Origin: Sandaracinus sp.
GTDB lineage: Bacteria; Myxococcota_A; Polyangia; Polyangiales; Houyiibacteriaceae
Reading direction: 5' to 3'
DNA: 53,475 nt
NCBI GenBank assembly: GCA_020633125.1
Contig: JACKEH010000028.1
Coordinates: 1 to 53,475, forward strand
The notes below the pieces were generated by a model. It worked only from the letters and a program-made list of their open reading frames with translations. It ran no database searches and was not told where the DNA came from. The translations under genes were made by a program, and so were the position numbers. Numbering within the stretch: the stretch's first letter is position 1; the number at the start of each line of letters is the position of its first letter. Of this stretch, positions 15,693 through 24,901 are shown piece after piece.

Positions 15693-17711
15693 TCACTCGT
15701 CGGCGGCGGCTTCGGCGACCGCCTCGGCGGCTTCGCGTGCCGGCAACGCGCGGAAGCCGGTCTGGGCCTCGCGAAGACGTCCGCGAACGCGTCCTTCGAG
15801 CACTTCGATCGGCACGGGTGGCGTGAGCTCGTAGCGGTAGCCGCGCGACTCGATGCGAATCGGGATGGCCTGGCCGTGCGCGTGCGCGGTGCGGCCGTAG
15901 CGCACGGCGATCGAGCCGTGTCGCACGTGCGGGCGGTGGGCGAGCATGAAGCCGGCGAGGCGCACCGCGAGGTGGTTGTAGAGGCGGTGGCAGCCGTGGC
16001 TCGTGCCGCTCGTGATCGAGCGGTAGCTGACCGAGCCGTGCACGCGAATGCCTTGGTCGACGAAGGTCGGTTCGGTCTCTTCGCCGCGGGGCTCGTAGAC
16101 CTTGTGCAAGACGAGCATCGCGAGGCCGTACGCGGAGCGGTAGCCGGGGCCGAAGAGGCCACGGTTGGCGACCCAACGACCGTTGCGCCGTCGCACGAGC
16201 TCGTCGTCGGGGGTGCTCGACGGCGGAAGCCACGCGGGCGAGGCCACGACGTCGCGCCACACGCGCGGGCCGACGTACGACTCCTTGTAGCGCACGCCGA
16301 TCGCGCCGCTCGGCGCCCGTTCGGGCTTCCATCCGCCGATGGTGGTCGGCCAACGCACGAGCGCGACCTCGCCTTCGGGGGTGTCGACGTAGAGCGTGAA
16401 GACGGGGCGTTGCTCCACGCGACCGCCGCGGCGCTCGTACCAGACGTCGCCGCGATCGATCTCGGCACGCAGCGGCATCGACGCACTGTCGTAGGCGGGG
16501 GCGGGCGGCAGTCGCACGGCGACGCGATCGACGCCGGCGTCGCGAAGGGCGCGCAGGGTCGTGCGTGCGTGCGAGGGGTCGGTGAGGCCGAGCGCACGGG
16601 CGGCGGCTTCCGTGGCGGGCGCGACGAGATCGGGCGCGCCGTTCGGAAGCGGCGGACGACCCGCGTCGAAATGAATCGCGTCGACGTCGAGCATGCGGCC
16701 GAGGACGGTGCCCCACGTGTGCGAGGCGGAGCCGTCTTCGAGCCGACCGGTGGCGTCGACGACCCGTTCGCGAAGCGTGCGAAGGAGCTGACGAAAGACG
16801 AGCTCGCGCGAGTCTTCGGCGACGAAGCCACGAGTCTCCGCGTCGAGCGAGCCTCCGCCGACGATCGCGTGCTCGCGTTGCCACGCCGCGAGCGCACTGG
16901 CGCTGCGCCAATCGAAGACGCCAGCGTTCTGCCGCGCGGCGCTCTCGGTCAGGCGGCCGTCGCAGACGAGGTGTGCCTGCACGGCTTCGACCGCCCGAAG
17001 CGGCGCTTCGAGGCGACGCATGCGGGTCAGGTGCGCGCCCCACGTCGGGTCCCCTTCGAGCGCGTCGAGGTCGGCGAGGCCGCGGGCTTCGGCTTCGCGT
17101 CCGAGGCGCGTGCGCAGGTACGCGACGGTGCGCTGACGCGAGAGCGTCGTCTCGCGATCGGCGGCCGCCCAGGGGTGCAGCGTGAAGGTCAGCGCCGCGA
17201 GCGGGGCGTCGTCGATCGCGTCGTGGCAAGCGTGGCGGGTCTCGTCGTCGAGGCGCGCGAGCAAGACGCGAAAGGTGGGTTGAATGCCGAAGAGCTCGAG
17301 GTTCGGCTCCGACTCGTACTCGTCGGGTACGTCGTCGAAACGTTCGTCCGCGAGCGCGCGGTAGATGTCGGCGTAGGGTTGATGGCCAGCTTCGCCGAGC
17401 GCGGGATCGTCGACGAAGAGGTTCGGCACCCACGCGTCGGAGAGATCGATCGTGGTGAGGCCGCGTGCTCCGAGCTCGCTCTCGCAGACGTCGCCCGTGC
17501 GTGCACCGTCGGCGTAGAGCGGGAGCGGATCGGCGCACGCGGCTTGGCGCGGCGGGGGCGCGTCGGAGGGCACGTCGTCGCGCGGCGCCTCGGCGGCTTC
17601 GTCGTCGGGCGTCTCGACGGTCGGCGTCCCTGGCCTGCTCGATGCCTCGGCCTCGGGCACCGGAGGGTCCGAGCACGCGAGGAGAAGGAAGGCGATCGCA
17701 AACAGCCGCAT
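15693..17711 (-). CDS. L,D-transpeptidase (YkuD) lipoprotein
   Basis: A 672-residue secreted lipoprotein. MRLFAIAFLLLAC is a signal peptide ending in lipobox LLAC, followed by a Pro/Ala/Glu/Asp-rich linker (20-65). The middle part has no clear family except a peptidoglycan-binding-like patch (FDWRSASALAAWQREHAI). The C-terminal third is a YkuD catalytic domain: IRVHGSVSYRSITSGTSHGC with His558 and the nucleophile Cys574 in SHGCHR. Such enzymes make 3-3 cross-links in peptidoglycan or attach proteins to it. The ATG at 17711 is chosen because the signal peptide starts there; upstream in-frame residues are basic and unconserved. The roughly 450-residue N-terminal region is unusually long. Outer-membrane or periplasmic location is inferred. 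Confidence 0.87.
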   Translation of the reverse strand: MRLFAIAFLLLACSDPPVPEAEASSRPGTPTVETPDDEAAEAPRDDVPSDAPPPRQAACADPLPLYADGARTGDVCESELGARGLTTIDLSDAWVPNLFVDDPALGEAGHQPYADIYRALADERFDDVPDEYESEPNLELFGIQPTFRVLLARLDDETRHACHDAIDDAPLAALTFTLHPWAAADRETTLSRQRTVAYLRTRLGREAEARGLADLDALEGDPTWGAHLTRMRRLEAPLRAVEAVQAHLVCDGRLTESAARQNAGVFDWRSASALAAWQREHAIVGGGSLDAETRGFVAEDSRELVFRQLLRTLRERVVDATGRLEDGSASHTWGTVLGRMLDVDAIHFDAGRPPLPNGAPDLVAPATEAAARALGLTDPSHARTTLRALRDAGVDRVAVRLPPAPAYDSASMPLRAEIDRGDVWYERRGGRVEQRPVFTLYVDTPEGEVALVRWPTTIGGWKPERAPSGAIGVRYKESYVGPRVWRDVVASPAWLPPSSTPDDELVRRRNGRWVANRGLFGPGYRSAYGLAMLVLHKVYEPRGEETEPTFVDQGIRVHGSVSYRSITSGTSHGCHRLYNHLAVRLAGFMLAHRPHVRHGSIAVRYGRTAHAHGQAIPIRIESRGYRYELTPPVPIEVLEGRVRGRLREAQTGFRALPAREAAEAVAEAAADE

Positions 17712-17894
17712 CGAGGCACCGACGACGCGAGGGCGCCGTGGCTTCAGCCTGCCACGTGGGCCCGCGGGTCGTGAACGATTCGCGCGGGTGGTATCCGAAC
17801 GCGCCATCGCTTCCCGTGGCGAGACGTGAACGGATTGGCGCGCGCCCAGACGCGCCGTCGCGGTCGGCGCGGCGCGAACGAATCGCCCGGGCGG

Positions 17895-17946
17895 CGGAAC
17901 CTCCCGAACGCCGAAACGCGGGGGACGGAACCTCCCGAACGCCGAA
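17895..17946. repeat. Short direct repeat, two copies
   Basis: GGAACCTCCCGAACGCCGAA occurs twice with a 31-bp period (17896-17915 and 17927-17946) in the 288-bp spacer between the L,D-transpeptidase gene and the luxR-type gene. Nothing else is recognised in this spacer. Related gaacg and cgaac pieces upstream suggest a decayed tandem array. Confidence 0.55.
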
Positions 17947-17999
17947 GAGGCCGGGATCTCGCCCGACCTCTTCGTCTTCGTGTGCGACTCCGGGGCCGC

Positions 18000-18743
18000 T
18001 CAGCGGGTCAGTGCACCGGCGCCCGTCACGAGTCGGCGAACCAGCTCCACCTGACGGTGGCACCCCACCTTGGGGAGGATGTTCTTCACGTGGGTACGCA
18101 CCGTCTCGACGCCGATGCCGAGCTCGGCGGCGGCATCACGCGGCGAACGGCCGAGCACGAGCTGGTGCGCGACGCGGGCCTCGCCTTGGGTGAGGCCGTA
18201 GAGCTGGGCGTAGGTCTCGGGCGTGCAACCGACCGGACGGTTCGGGTCGACGAGCACGACGAGAAGGCTGCCGTCGTTCGGGCGGTTCGCCAGCACCGTG
18301 AGGTGAATCGGACGGCGCGGGCCCGGCACCGAGAGGCCGAGGAGCTCGGCGTCGCCGGTCCGAATGCGGTCGAAGATCTCGTAGAGGCTCTGGCGGACGG
18401 GCTCGTCGCGGCTCGTGAGCGTTCCGTCGAGGCCGTGGTGCAACGCGGAGCTCTCGAGCAAGCGGCGGGCTTCGGCGTTGGTCGCGACGAGGCGTTGATC
18501 GCGAACGACGGCGAGGCCCCAGGGCACGCGATCCAAGAGCGTCGCGAGCGCCTCCGCCGACGCGAGCAGATCGGCGTAGCGGCGTTGCAGGGCCTCGTGG
18601 GCGTCGACCAGCTGCGCGACCTCGGGGCTGAGCGCCCGAAGCTCGGTGCGGTCCGGCTCCGACGAGCGTCGCGAGACGTGCACGCCGGAAGATTCCGGCA
18701 AGGCGGGATCGAGGGCTTCGGCGTCACGTCGCGGCTGGGCCAT
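18000..18743 (-). CDS. LuxR-type transcriptional regulator with PAS-like sensor region
   Basis: A 247-residue regulator. The C-terminal 65 residues are a LuxR/GerE helix-turn-helix: YGLTQGEARVAHQLVLGRSP, then RDAAAELGIGVETVRTHVKN and ILPKVGCHRQVELVRRL. Before it lies a PAS-like region (about 65-165, including LLDRVPWGLAVVRDQRLVAT and NAEARRLLESS) that may sense a small signal, preceded by a short helix. There is no receiver domain. The ATG at 18743 is preferred: upstream in-frame codons are basic, low-complexity and reach into the divergent promoter region. It is divergent from the membrane protein at 19023 across a 279-bp spacer with an AT-richer stretch near 18800-18860, likely promoters. 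Target genes unknown. Confidence 0.85.
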   Translation of the reverse strand: MAQPRRDAEALDPALPESSGVHVSRRSSEPDRTELRALSPEVAQLVDAHEALQRRYADLLASAEALATLLDRVPWGLAVVRDQRLVATNAEARRLLESSALHHGLDGTLTSRDEPVRQSLYEIFDRIRTGDAELLGLSVPGPRRPIHLTVLANRPNDGSLLVVLVDPNRPVGCTPETYAQLYGLTQGEARVAHQLVLGRSPRDAAAELGIGVETVRTHVKNILPKVGCHRQVELVRRLVTGAGALTR

Positions 18744-19022
18744 GGCGGCAAGGGTGACCCGTCCGGGGCGCCGTGGAAAGCCCGGATGGGTGGCGAAGTG
18801 ACGCGCTACTCCAAATGAGGTAGCCGGTTTCCGTCCAGAACGGATCCCGGAAGCGTTCTCCAAGTCGCCCCGTCGCCGTCTGCGGACGACGCTCACGTCC
18901 GCACTTTGCCGTCGCCGCTCCGGTCGATCGTGGTCGTGGAGGCTCGATCTCGTCCTCGCCCTTTCGAACCGGACCCGTCTGCGCGAAGCTCGCCGTGACG
19001 TGTCTTCTTCTCGGATCGACGA

Positions 19023-19931
19023 GTGACCTACCGCGACGCTCGGCTCGCGCTTCGAGAGCGCCTACGAGACGCGACCGACCGCCGCGCACACGGCATCGCG
19101 ACGCTCGCCGAACGTGTCGCGAGTGTGCGCGCCCGCGAAGAAGAGCTGGTGCAGAGCGGGGTGCCGCTCGCGTTTCGGGTGCCCGACCCGCCGTTTTCGC
19201 CGCTCGAGGAGCCCTCGGAGGACGCGCCGCTCGACGTGTGGGAGCGCGCGGTGGCGCGGGCCGAGGCCGACCTCGACGAGATCGCGGACGAAGGCGTGTG
19301 GCTCGACGGTCGGGAAGACGCGCTTCGGTTCGGCGTCGATCGCGCACCGCTCGCTCCGCCGCCGCGCGAGGTGCCGCTGCGACTCGTGCTGGCGGAGTGG
19401 CTCGGGGTGAGCGTTCGTGCCGTGTGGGTCGCGCTTCCGGTCGCGATCGTGGCGCGTGTGATCGGAGGACGGCTCGGCGCGATCGTGGCGGCAGCGGCGT
19501 TCGCGTGGGTGACGGTGGCGTGGGCGTGGCGTCGCCTCGGGTTCTTGCGTCATGGCGCGATGGCCGCGACGACACTGATCTCGCATCGCCTCACGTCCAC
19601 CCAGATGACGAACTGGCCGGTCCGTCGCGCGCGTGGCTGGGCGGTCGACGTGGTCTCGCATTCGGGCGCGGGCAACGTGTGGGAGCTCGCGGCCTTTCGA
19701 GGCGACGTCGAAGACGCGAGCGAGGCGCGGCTTCGCTTGCGCAACGTGCTCTTCGACGAAGGCGTGGTGCTCGTGCGTGGGTCGAAGGCGATGGCGACGG
19801 TCTCGCTCGGCTCGGGTCCGATGCCGACCCCCGAAGGGCAGTGGGCACGGCGTCTGGGCGCGATCGGCCGGCGCAACGTCGCGTTCGGTCTGGTCGTGTG
19901 GACGCTCGTGCTCTTGCTGATTCGATTTTGA
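19023..19931 (+). CDS. Hypothetical membrane protein, 302 aa
   Basis: Not a family I recognise. The N-terminal 120 residues are soluble, charged and largely helical (ERLRDATDRRAHGIATLAER, then VRAREEELV). Two adjacent membrane helices follow (VWVALPVAIVARVIGG and GAIVAAAAFAWVTVAWAWRR, about 135-172). A roughly 100-residue domain of beta character then ends in a last helix VAFGLVVWTLVLLLIRF. The final helix and RF end suggest a bitopic or three-pass inner-membrane protein. The start is GTG at 19023. It is divergent from the LuxR-type gene and 56 bp ahead of the RibD-C-like gene, so the two may be co-transcribed. Confidence 0.7.
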   Translation: MTYRDARLALRERLRDATDRRAHGIATLAERVASVRAREEELVQSGVPLAFRVPDPPFSPLEEPSEDAPLDVWERAVARAEADLDEIADEGVWLDGREDALRFGVDRAPLAPPPREVPLRLVLAEWLGVSVRAVWVALPVAIVARVIGGRLGAIVAAAAFAWVTVAWAWRRLGFLRHGAMAATTLISHRLTSTQMTNWPVRRARGWAVDVVSHSGAGNVWELAAFRGDVEDASEARLRLRNVLFDEGVVLVRGSKAMATVSLGSGPMPTPEGQWARRLGAIGRRNVAFGLVVWTLVLLLIRF

Positions 19932-19987
19932 ACCGCTCGTCGCCGACGCGATTTGACGGTGCACGCCATCGCGACGACGCTGCCGCG

Positions 19988-20746
19988 ATGATCGCTCCCG
20001 ACGCGCTTCGCTCTGCCTCCGACGTCGACGCGCTCGCGCACGCGCTCTACGGCGACGCGCCCCTCGCCCGCGAGGGCGTGGTGCACGTGACCGCGCTGCA
20101 CGGCGCGCGCGACGGGTCCTTGCGCAACGTGCTCGTCGGACCCTCGGCGCCGAAGAGCGCGTACGATCACTTCGCGCTGCAGCTCGCTCGCGCGCGGGCC
20201 GACGCGATCGTGATCACCGGTCGCATCCTTCGCGACGAACCGGCGCTGCACTACGCCTTCGTCGGTCCGGCGGCGGACGCGCTGACGCAGTGGCGCGCGC
20301 GACGAACGAGCGACGCGCCGAAGCTCGTGGTGCTCAGCGGAGGCGACGCGCTCGACCTCGAGCACCCCGTGTGGCGCGGTGAGGGGGCGACGCCCGTGCT
20401 CTTCACCGGTACCGAAGCGGCGACGCGGTGGCGGGCGCGCGCGCCCTTCGCGGTGGTCGGTCATTCGGAGCCTTCGGCGGAAGCCGCGATCGCGTGGCTG
20501 CGTGACGAAGGCGCGCGCACGATTCTGATCGAGGCGGGCCCGAGCACGACGAAGGCGTTGTACGCCGCGGACGTGATCGACGAGCTCCTCTTGTCGGTGC
20601 ATCGCGGGCCGATCGAAGACGCCGCGCTCGGAGAGACGCTCTTCGCCAACGAGGCCGAGCTCTGGCAACGACTCGGCACCGGCACGGCGCCCGTCGTGAT
20701 CGACGAAGCCCGCGCGACCTGGGCCTTACAGCGTCTGCCGGCCTGA
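19988..20746 (+). CDS. RibD C-terminal/dihydrofolate reductase-like protein
   Basis: A 252-residue protein with the RibD_C fold, an NADPH-dependent reductase family that includes the riboflavin-pathway reductase. Matches are the N-terminal strand GSLRNVLVGPSAPKSAYDHF, the cofactor-region DAIVITGRILRDEPALHYAF and the C-terminal signature RTILIEAGPSTTKALYAADV followed by IDELLLSVHRGP. There is no RibD deaminase domain, so this is a stand-alone reductase-type protein whose substrate is not determined. ATG start at 19988. A strong hairpin downstream (20861-20886) lies between this gene and the convergent lipoprotein gene. Confidence 0.8.
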   Translation: MIAPDALRSASDVDALAHALYGDAPLAREGVVHVTALHGARDGSLRNVLVGPSAPKSAYDHFALQLARARADAIVITGRILRDEPALHYAFVGPAADALTQWRARRTSDAPKLVVLSGGDALDLEHPVWRGEGATPVLFTGTEAATRWRARAPFAVVGHSEPSAEAAIAWLRDEGARTILIEAGPSTTKALYAADVIDELLLSVHRGPIEDAALGETLFANEAELWQRLGTGTAPVVIDEARATWALQRLPA

Positions 20747-20860
20747 ACCGCAAGCGCGGGCGGACCCTTCTACGGCGTTCGACGCGGCGTCATTGCGCAT
20801 CGTGGTCCGGTCGGCGGAGCGCTTCGGCGACCTCGTGAGCGCTCCCCACCGCGACGAAAC

Positions 20861-20886
20861 GCCCGCGTCCGAGGTCGGACGCGGGC
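20861..20886. terminator. Bidirectional terminator-like hairpin
   Basis: GCCCGCGTCCG-AGGT-CGGACGCGGGC is a perfect 11-bp stem with a 4-nt loop between two convergent genes (stops at 20746 and 20910). Rightward it is followed by GCGCTTTC, leftward by GTTTCGTC. T-tracts are short, but position and stability make a shared terminator likely. Confidence 0.7.
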
Positions 20887-20909
20887 GCGCTTTCGGGGTC
20901 GGCCTTCGT

Positions 20910-23006
20910 TCAGTTCACGTCGATGGCGTACGTGCCGGTGGCGCCGGAGTAGCCGAAGACCCGCACGTAGAAGGGCGCGTCGTGGCCGTACGTCTCTTCG
21001 TCGCTCGTGCCGTTGCTCGTGCCGAGGCGGCGGCCTTCGACGTCGAAGGCTTCGAGATCGAGATCGCCGGTCGCGTGCGAGAAACGGATCGTGACCTCGC
21101 CGCCCTCGGGCGCGAAGTACCAGTCCTCGTCGCCGCCGCAGATCTCGGCGTTCCTCGCGCCCTCGAGGCGAAGCGCGCTGGTGCGGGCGTCGTCCTGACC
21201 GAAGGCGTCGCACGCGTCGCCGGGCTCGGGGGTCGGCGTGGGCGTGGGCGTCGGCGTCGGCGCGGGGGTGCCGGCCTCGCAGAAGCTCGCGCTCGCGGTG
21301 GTGCCACGCGTCGCGATGGCGTCTTCGGCGACGTCGCGTTGCGGGCACGACTCGTCCTCGCTCCAACCGCGCCAGTCGCTCGCGCGGCCGAGGTTGGCGG
21401 CGTGGTTCGCCCAGCGCTGGTAGCCCGTGCCGCTCTCGGAGCGGAAGACCGTCGGCGTGACGCACATGCCGGCGGCGGTCGCGTCGGTCTGCTCCTGCTC
21501 GGCGAAGTCGAGGATGATCGCGTGCATCGCGTCGGTGCTGCGGTTCCAGCAGCAGGTGCGCGCCTCTTCGTAGGTGAGCTCGGCGAGCACGTAGTCCTCG
21601 AGGGTGCGGTGCTCCGCGTCGGTGCGCGCGCGGCTCCAACCGCGAAGCTCCGAGGTGAGCGCGTAGAGGCGGTCGAAGGCGTCTTCGCGTCGGGTGCGGG
21701 CGGCACAGCTCGCGGGGTAGTTGCGAAGGTGCGCGCGGGCGCCTTCGATCTGCTCGAGCGCGACGGCGATCTGCTGCTCGGGCGTGACGTCCGCGAGGAT
21801 CGAACGGAACTCGTCGGGGCGGCGCGCGATGCGGGCGGTGTCGCCGGGATCGATGTAGTGGTCGAGGTCGGCCTCGCTCACGACGTTGCGCCAACGGCCG
21901 CTGACGCGAACGGCGGTGCGCCAGCGACGAATGCCGCCGCCGAGCTCCGCGTAGGCCGAGCCGTCGCTCGCCATGCCTTCGCCGCCGGTGTAGGCGAGCG
22001 TGAAGCTGGAGCGCGCGCGCGCGGGCTCCTCCCAGAGCGGCTGACGGCGGGGCATCGAGCCGCTCGCGAGCGCGACCTGGAGACGACCGGGGACGGGCTC
22101 GTCGACCTGCATGACGGGCATGACGTGGCCGATGCCGCGGCGCTGCCAACGCTCGAGGAGCGAGTCACCGGGCTGCGTGGCCGCGGGGACGATGTGGAAC
22201 ATGTTGGCCTCGTCCGCGAGGTTCGTGCTGCCGAAGTAGAGGAGCAGGAGGCGGACGAAGTAGCCGACGCGCTTGTTGAGGTAGAGCTCGTCGAAGTAGG
22301 CGCCGGCGCCGAGGCCACCGAGCGAGGGCACCGCGTCGTCGTCGCCGAGGCGGAAGCCGCGAAGGCGTGCGTCGCTCGGCCAGGCCTGACCGGGGCGCCA
22401 GGTGCTGGTGTGGTCGCGGTAGGCGGTGCGGAAGCTCGGGAAGCGCGCGATGACGGCGCCGTCCTTGTTCACGAAGCCGAAGTGACCGGCGAACATCGTC
22501 TGGCGGGTGTGCGCGTCCCAGCCCTGCACGAAGAAGGGCAGCTCGTACCAGCTCGCGAAGGTCGCGCGGAGGAAGAGGGCGACCTCGGCGCACTCGAGGG
22601 TGGGCGCGTCGAAGGAGCGGTCGCCGAAGGGCGTCGTGATGCGGAAGGTCTCGCCGTAACCGGTGGCGCGGGGGATACGCTCGAAGCTCGCGACCCAGCG
22701 GTCGAACTTCTGCTCCCAGGTCAGGCCGCTGTCCGCGGACCAGGCGACGCCGGCGGCGCGGGCGGCGGTCGTGGTGGTGTCGGTCCACGCGTTGCGGGCG
22801 GCCCAGACCTCGGTCGCGGCACCGTCGGCCACACGAGGGCCGGGGTCGCCGTCGGCGTCGAACTTGCCGTCCTCCGAGACGGTGGCCTCGGTCGGTCCCG
22901 GGACGCCGGTCTCTTCGTACGCTTCTTCCACGTACGAGCTGCCGCCGGGCGCGGCGCAGCCGGCGGAGAGGGTGAGGAGCAGGCGCAGGATGTAGGTGCG
23001 ACGCAT
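20910..23006 (-). CDS. Large lipoprotein with possible Cys-His protease-like core and C-terminal PPC-type domain
   Basis: A 698-residue secreted protein. It begins MRRTYILRLLLTLSAGC (lipobox Cys17). The region about 90-200 contains FDAPTLECAEVALFLRATFA with Cys139, SWYELPFFVQG and MFAGHFGFVNKDGA with His175. That spacing recalls papain/transglutaminase-like Cys-His folds, but this is my inference. The central 200-575 is unrecognised, with several paired cysteines (ARTCCWNRS). A Thr-Pro repeat linker (about 580-595) leads to a roughly 100-residue beta-rich end: DEDWYFAPEGGEVTIRFSHA, then GDLDLEAFDVEG and TGTYAIDVN, typical of bacterial pre-peptidase C-terminal (PPC) domains found on secreted enzymes. 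The ATG at 23006 is chosen for the signal peptide. The palindrome ACGATATCGT (23047-23056) lies just upstream. Confidence 0.78.
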   Translation of the reverse strand: MRRTYILRLLLTLSAGCAAPGGSSYVEEAYEETGVPGPTEATVSEDGKFDADGDPGPRVADGAATEVWAARNAWTDTTTTAARAAGVAWSADSGLTWEQKFDRWVASFERIPRATGYGETFRITTPFGDRSFDAPTLECAEVALFLRATFASWYELPFFVQGWDAHTRQTMFAGHFGFVNKDGAVIARFPSFRTAYRDHTSTWRPGQAWPSDARLRGFRLGDDDAVPSLGGLGAGAYFDELYLNKRVGYFVRLLLLYFGSTNLADEANMFHIVPAATQPGDSLLERWQRRGIGHVMPVMQVDEPVPGRLQVALASGSMPRRQPLWEEPARARSSFTLAYTGGEGMASDGSAYAELGGGIRRWRTAVRVSGRWRNVVSEADLDHYIDPGDTARIARRPDEFRSILADVTPEQQIAVALEQIEGARAHLRNYPASCAARTRREDAFDRLYALTSELRGWSRARTDAEHRTLEDYVLAELTYEEARTCCWNRSTDAMHAIILDFAEQEQTDATAAGMCVTPTVFRSESGTGYQRWANHAANLGRASDWRGWSEDESCPQRDVAEDAIATRGTTASASFCEAGTPAPTPTPTPTPTPEPGDACDAFGQDDARTSALRLEGARNAEICGGDEDWYFAPEGGEVTIRFSHATGDLDLEAFDVEGRRLGTSNGTSDEETYGHDAPFYVRVFGYSGATGTYAIDVN

Positions 23007-23205
23007 ACGATGCCGCACAGCGAGAACCGTGCCGTGAACGGGGACCACGATATCGTTGGGGAAATTAGCGAATGGGGCTCACGGGTGGCGAATCGACCTG
23101 CCGATGTGCCTGGGGACTTTCGAGCGTAGTGGCGGGTGGAGGAGCCAGGGACGGAAACCGGGAACGTTCGGCCGAAGCCCTGACGGCATACCGTCACGCG
23201 CTCGC

Positions 23206-23565
23206 TCAAGTGGTTGAATTCATGGGATCGGCCGGGGTGACGGGGGCGTCCGTCGCGCGGCGTGTGGTCCCGTTCCTCCTCCCGCTCGCCACCAGGGCGA
23301 CCGTCCACGGCAAACACACGAGGGCCACCTCCGACCAGTCGACGTCGAGGCCGTCTCGAGCGCCGAAGACGGACGCCACAGCCAAGAACCCCACCGCCCA
23401 GGCCAGCTCGTGACGGCGGCGAAGCCGGACGACGTTGCAGAAGAGGAAGAAGGCCGAGACGACGAGGAGCAACGCCCGCCCGACCCCGCCCGGCCAGTCC
23501 CAGGTCCAGGCCGAGGCGAAGGTGGTCAGCGCGACGAAGGCGAGGTCGAGGGAGGAGGCGCGCAT
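23206..23565 (-). CDS. Small integral membrane protein, 119 aa
   Basis: Predicted four-helix membrane protein: SSLDLAFVALTTFASAW, WPGGVGRALLLVVSAFFLFC, ELAWAVGFLAVASVFG and WSEVALVCLPWTVALVASG, with a basic loop RLRRRHE after helix two and a polar C-terminus. No family recognised. The ATG at 23565 begins right before helix one; the open frame upstream is low-complexity. It lies between trpS and the large lipoprotein gene on the same strand, with about 190 bp on each side, so it is probably its own transcription unit. Confidence 0.65.
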   Translation of the reverse strand: MRASSLDLAFVALTTFASAWTWDWPGGVGRALLLVVSAFFLFCNVVRLRRRHELAWAVGFLAVASVFGARDGLDVDWSEVALVCLPWTVALVASGRRNGTTRRATDAPVTPADPMNSTT

Positions 23566-23752
23566 CGGGGCTCCACGGAGCGAGTGGCGTGCCGGGACCG
23601 CTCGTTCGCTTTCGCGGGGAAACCGGCGGGTTGCGAGGCGCGCGCCCTCGTCGACTCGTCCGTGGCCTCCACGCGGGCACGCCGAAATGTCGGAGCCCCC
23701 ACTCGCGAACGCGGGCGGGGGCTCGACGTCGTGCCGGGACACGAGACGCGTC

Positions 23753-24805
23753 TCACATCGGGATGTCGGAGCGCTTGAGGCTGACGGTGCGGCGAAGATC
23801 GTCGATCGGACGCGCGATGCCGATGGCCTCCCGGACTCGCGCCATCGTCGCGCGGGCGAGGCTCCGGGCGCGCTCGGCGCCGTCCGCGAGCACCCGGTCG
23901 AGCTTCTCTTCGTCGGAGCGGAACGCGGTGTAGACGTCCCGCTTGGGTCCGAGCTCGGCGTCGAGTGCCTCGAAGAAGTCCTGCTTCGCGTGGCCCCAGC
24001 CGTAGTTCCCGGCTTCGAGCTTTCGCTTCATGTCGTCGGCGATCGAAGGCGTGAGCTGCTTGGTGAGCTCGTAGACCGTGGTCCCCTCGGCGACCTTCGG
24101 CTCCTCGAGCGTCTCGCTGCCGGTGGTGATCTTCATGACCACCTTTCGCAGCTCCTTGGCCGACGCGAAGAGCGGGATCGAGTTGCCGCGGCTCTTGGAC
24201 ATCTTCTCGCCGTCGAGGCCGGGGACCAGCGGCGCGTCCTCGCTGATGTGCGCCTCGGGGACCACGAGCACGCCGTCGCCGTAGACGTGGTTGAAGCGCA
24301 CGGCGAGGTCGCGACAGACCTCGATGTGTTGCTTCTGGTCCTTGCCCACCGGCACCACGTCGGTGTCGTAGAGCAGGATGTCGGCGGCCATCAGCACCGG
24401 GTAGTAGAAGATGCCGGCGTTCGGCGCGGCGTCGCCCTTCGCGAGCGCGTCCTTGTACGCGTGGCCGCGCTCGAGCTGACCGGTCGCGACGAGGCAGCTG
24501 AGGATCCACGCGAGCTCGAAGACCTCGAGCACGTCCGACTGCCGGAAGAACACCGTGCGCTCGGGGTCGAGACCGCAGGCGAGCCAGGTCGCGGCGACGT
24601 CGTAGACGTTCTGCTGGAGCGCGACGGGATCACGAAGCGTGGTGATCGCGTGGTAGTCGGCGATGAAGTAGTAGCTCTTGAACTGCTCCGAGAGCTTCAA
24701 CGCCGGACGGATCGCGCCGAGGTAGTTGCCGAGGTGCGGCGTGTCGGTGGGCTTGATGCCGGTGAGCGAGGTCTTGGTGCTCGCGTCGGTGGCCGTGGGG
24801 GTCAT
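23753..24805 (-). CDS. trpS: Tryptophanyl-tRNA synthetase
   Basis: Class I aminoacyl-tRNA synthetase charging tRNA-Trp. The 350 residues carry GIKPTDTPHLGNYLGAI with the HIGH-type HLGN at 24-27, YHAITTLRDP (51-60), the tryptophan-pocket region GIFYYPVLMAADILLYDTDV (131-150), VGKDQKQHIE (153-162) and the KMSKS loop at 201-205 (GEKMSKSRGN). Length is typical of bacterial TrpRS. ATG start at 24805. It is divergent from the VOC gene (24902) across 96 bp. No T-box-like leader or trp attenuator is visible in that gap. Confidence 0.98.
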   Translation of the reverse strand: MTPTATDASTKTSLTGIKPTDTPHLGNYLGAIRPALKLSEQFKSYYFIADYHAITTLRDPVALQQNVYDVAATWLACGLDPERTVFFRQSDVLEVFELAWILSCLVATGQLERGHAYKDALAKGDAAPNAGIFYYPVLMAADILLYDTDVVPVGKDQKQHIEVCRDLAVRFNHVYGDGVLVVPEAHISEDAPLVPGLDGEKMSKSRGNSIPLFASAKELRKVVMKITTGSETLEEPKVAEGTTVYELTKQLTPSIADDMKRKLEAGNYGWGHAKQDFFEALDAELGPKRDVYTAFRSDEEKLDRVLADGAERARSLARATMARVREAIGIARPIDDLRRTVSLKRSDIPM

Positions 24806-24901
24806 GGCCGGCGCATGGTTGCGCGCTCGGCTGCTCGGGGCAACGCGTGCTTTGCAGCGACGCGCGGACGGCGGAGGTGGGGCGTGCTACCACGCGCCTC
24901 C

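Noticed and set aside
10510..17711. Natural-product gene cluster around the P450
   Set aside because: Neighbours are a YfhO-like protein, a phosphoesterase, a GNAT-like protein and a cell-wall enzyme; there is no PKS, NRPS, terpene synthase or ferredoxin.
24806..24901. T-box or trp attenuator upstream of trpS
   Set aside because: The 96-bp divergent gap is too short and contains no T-box sequence, Trp-codon leader or terminator hairpin.
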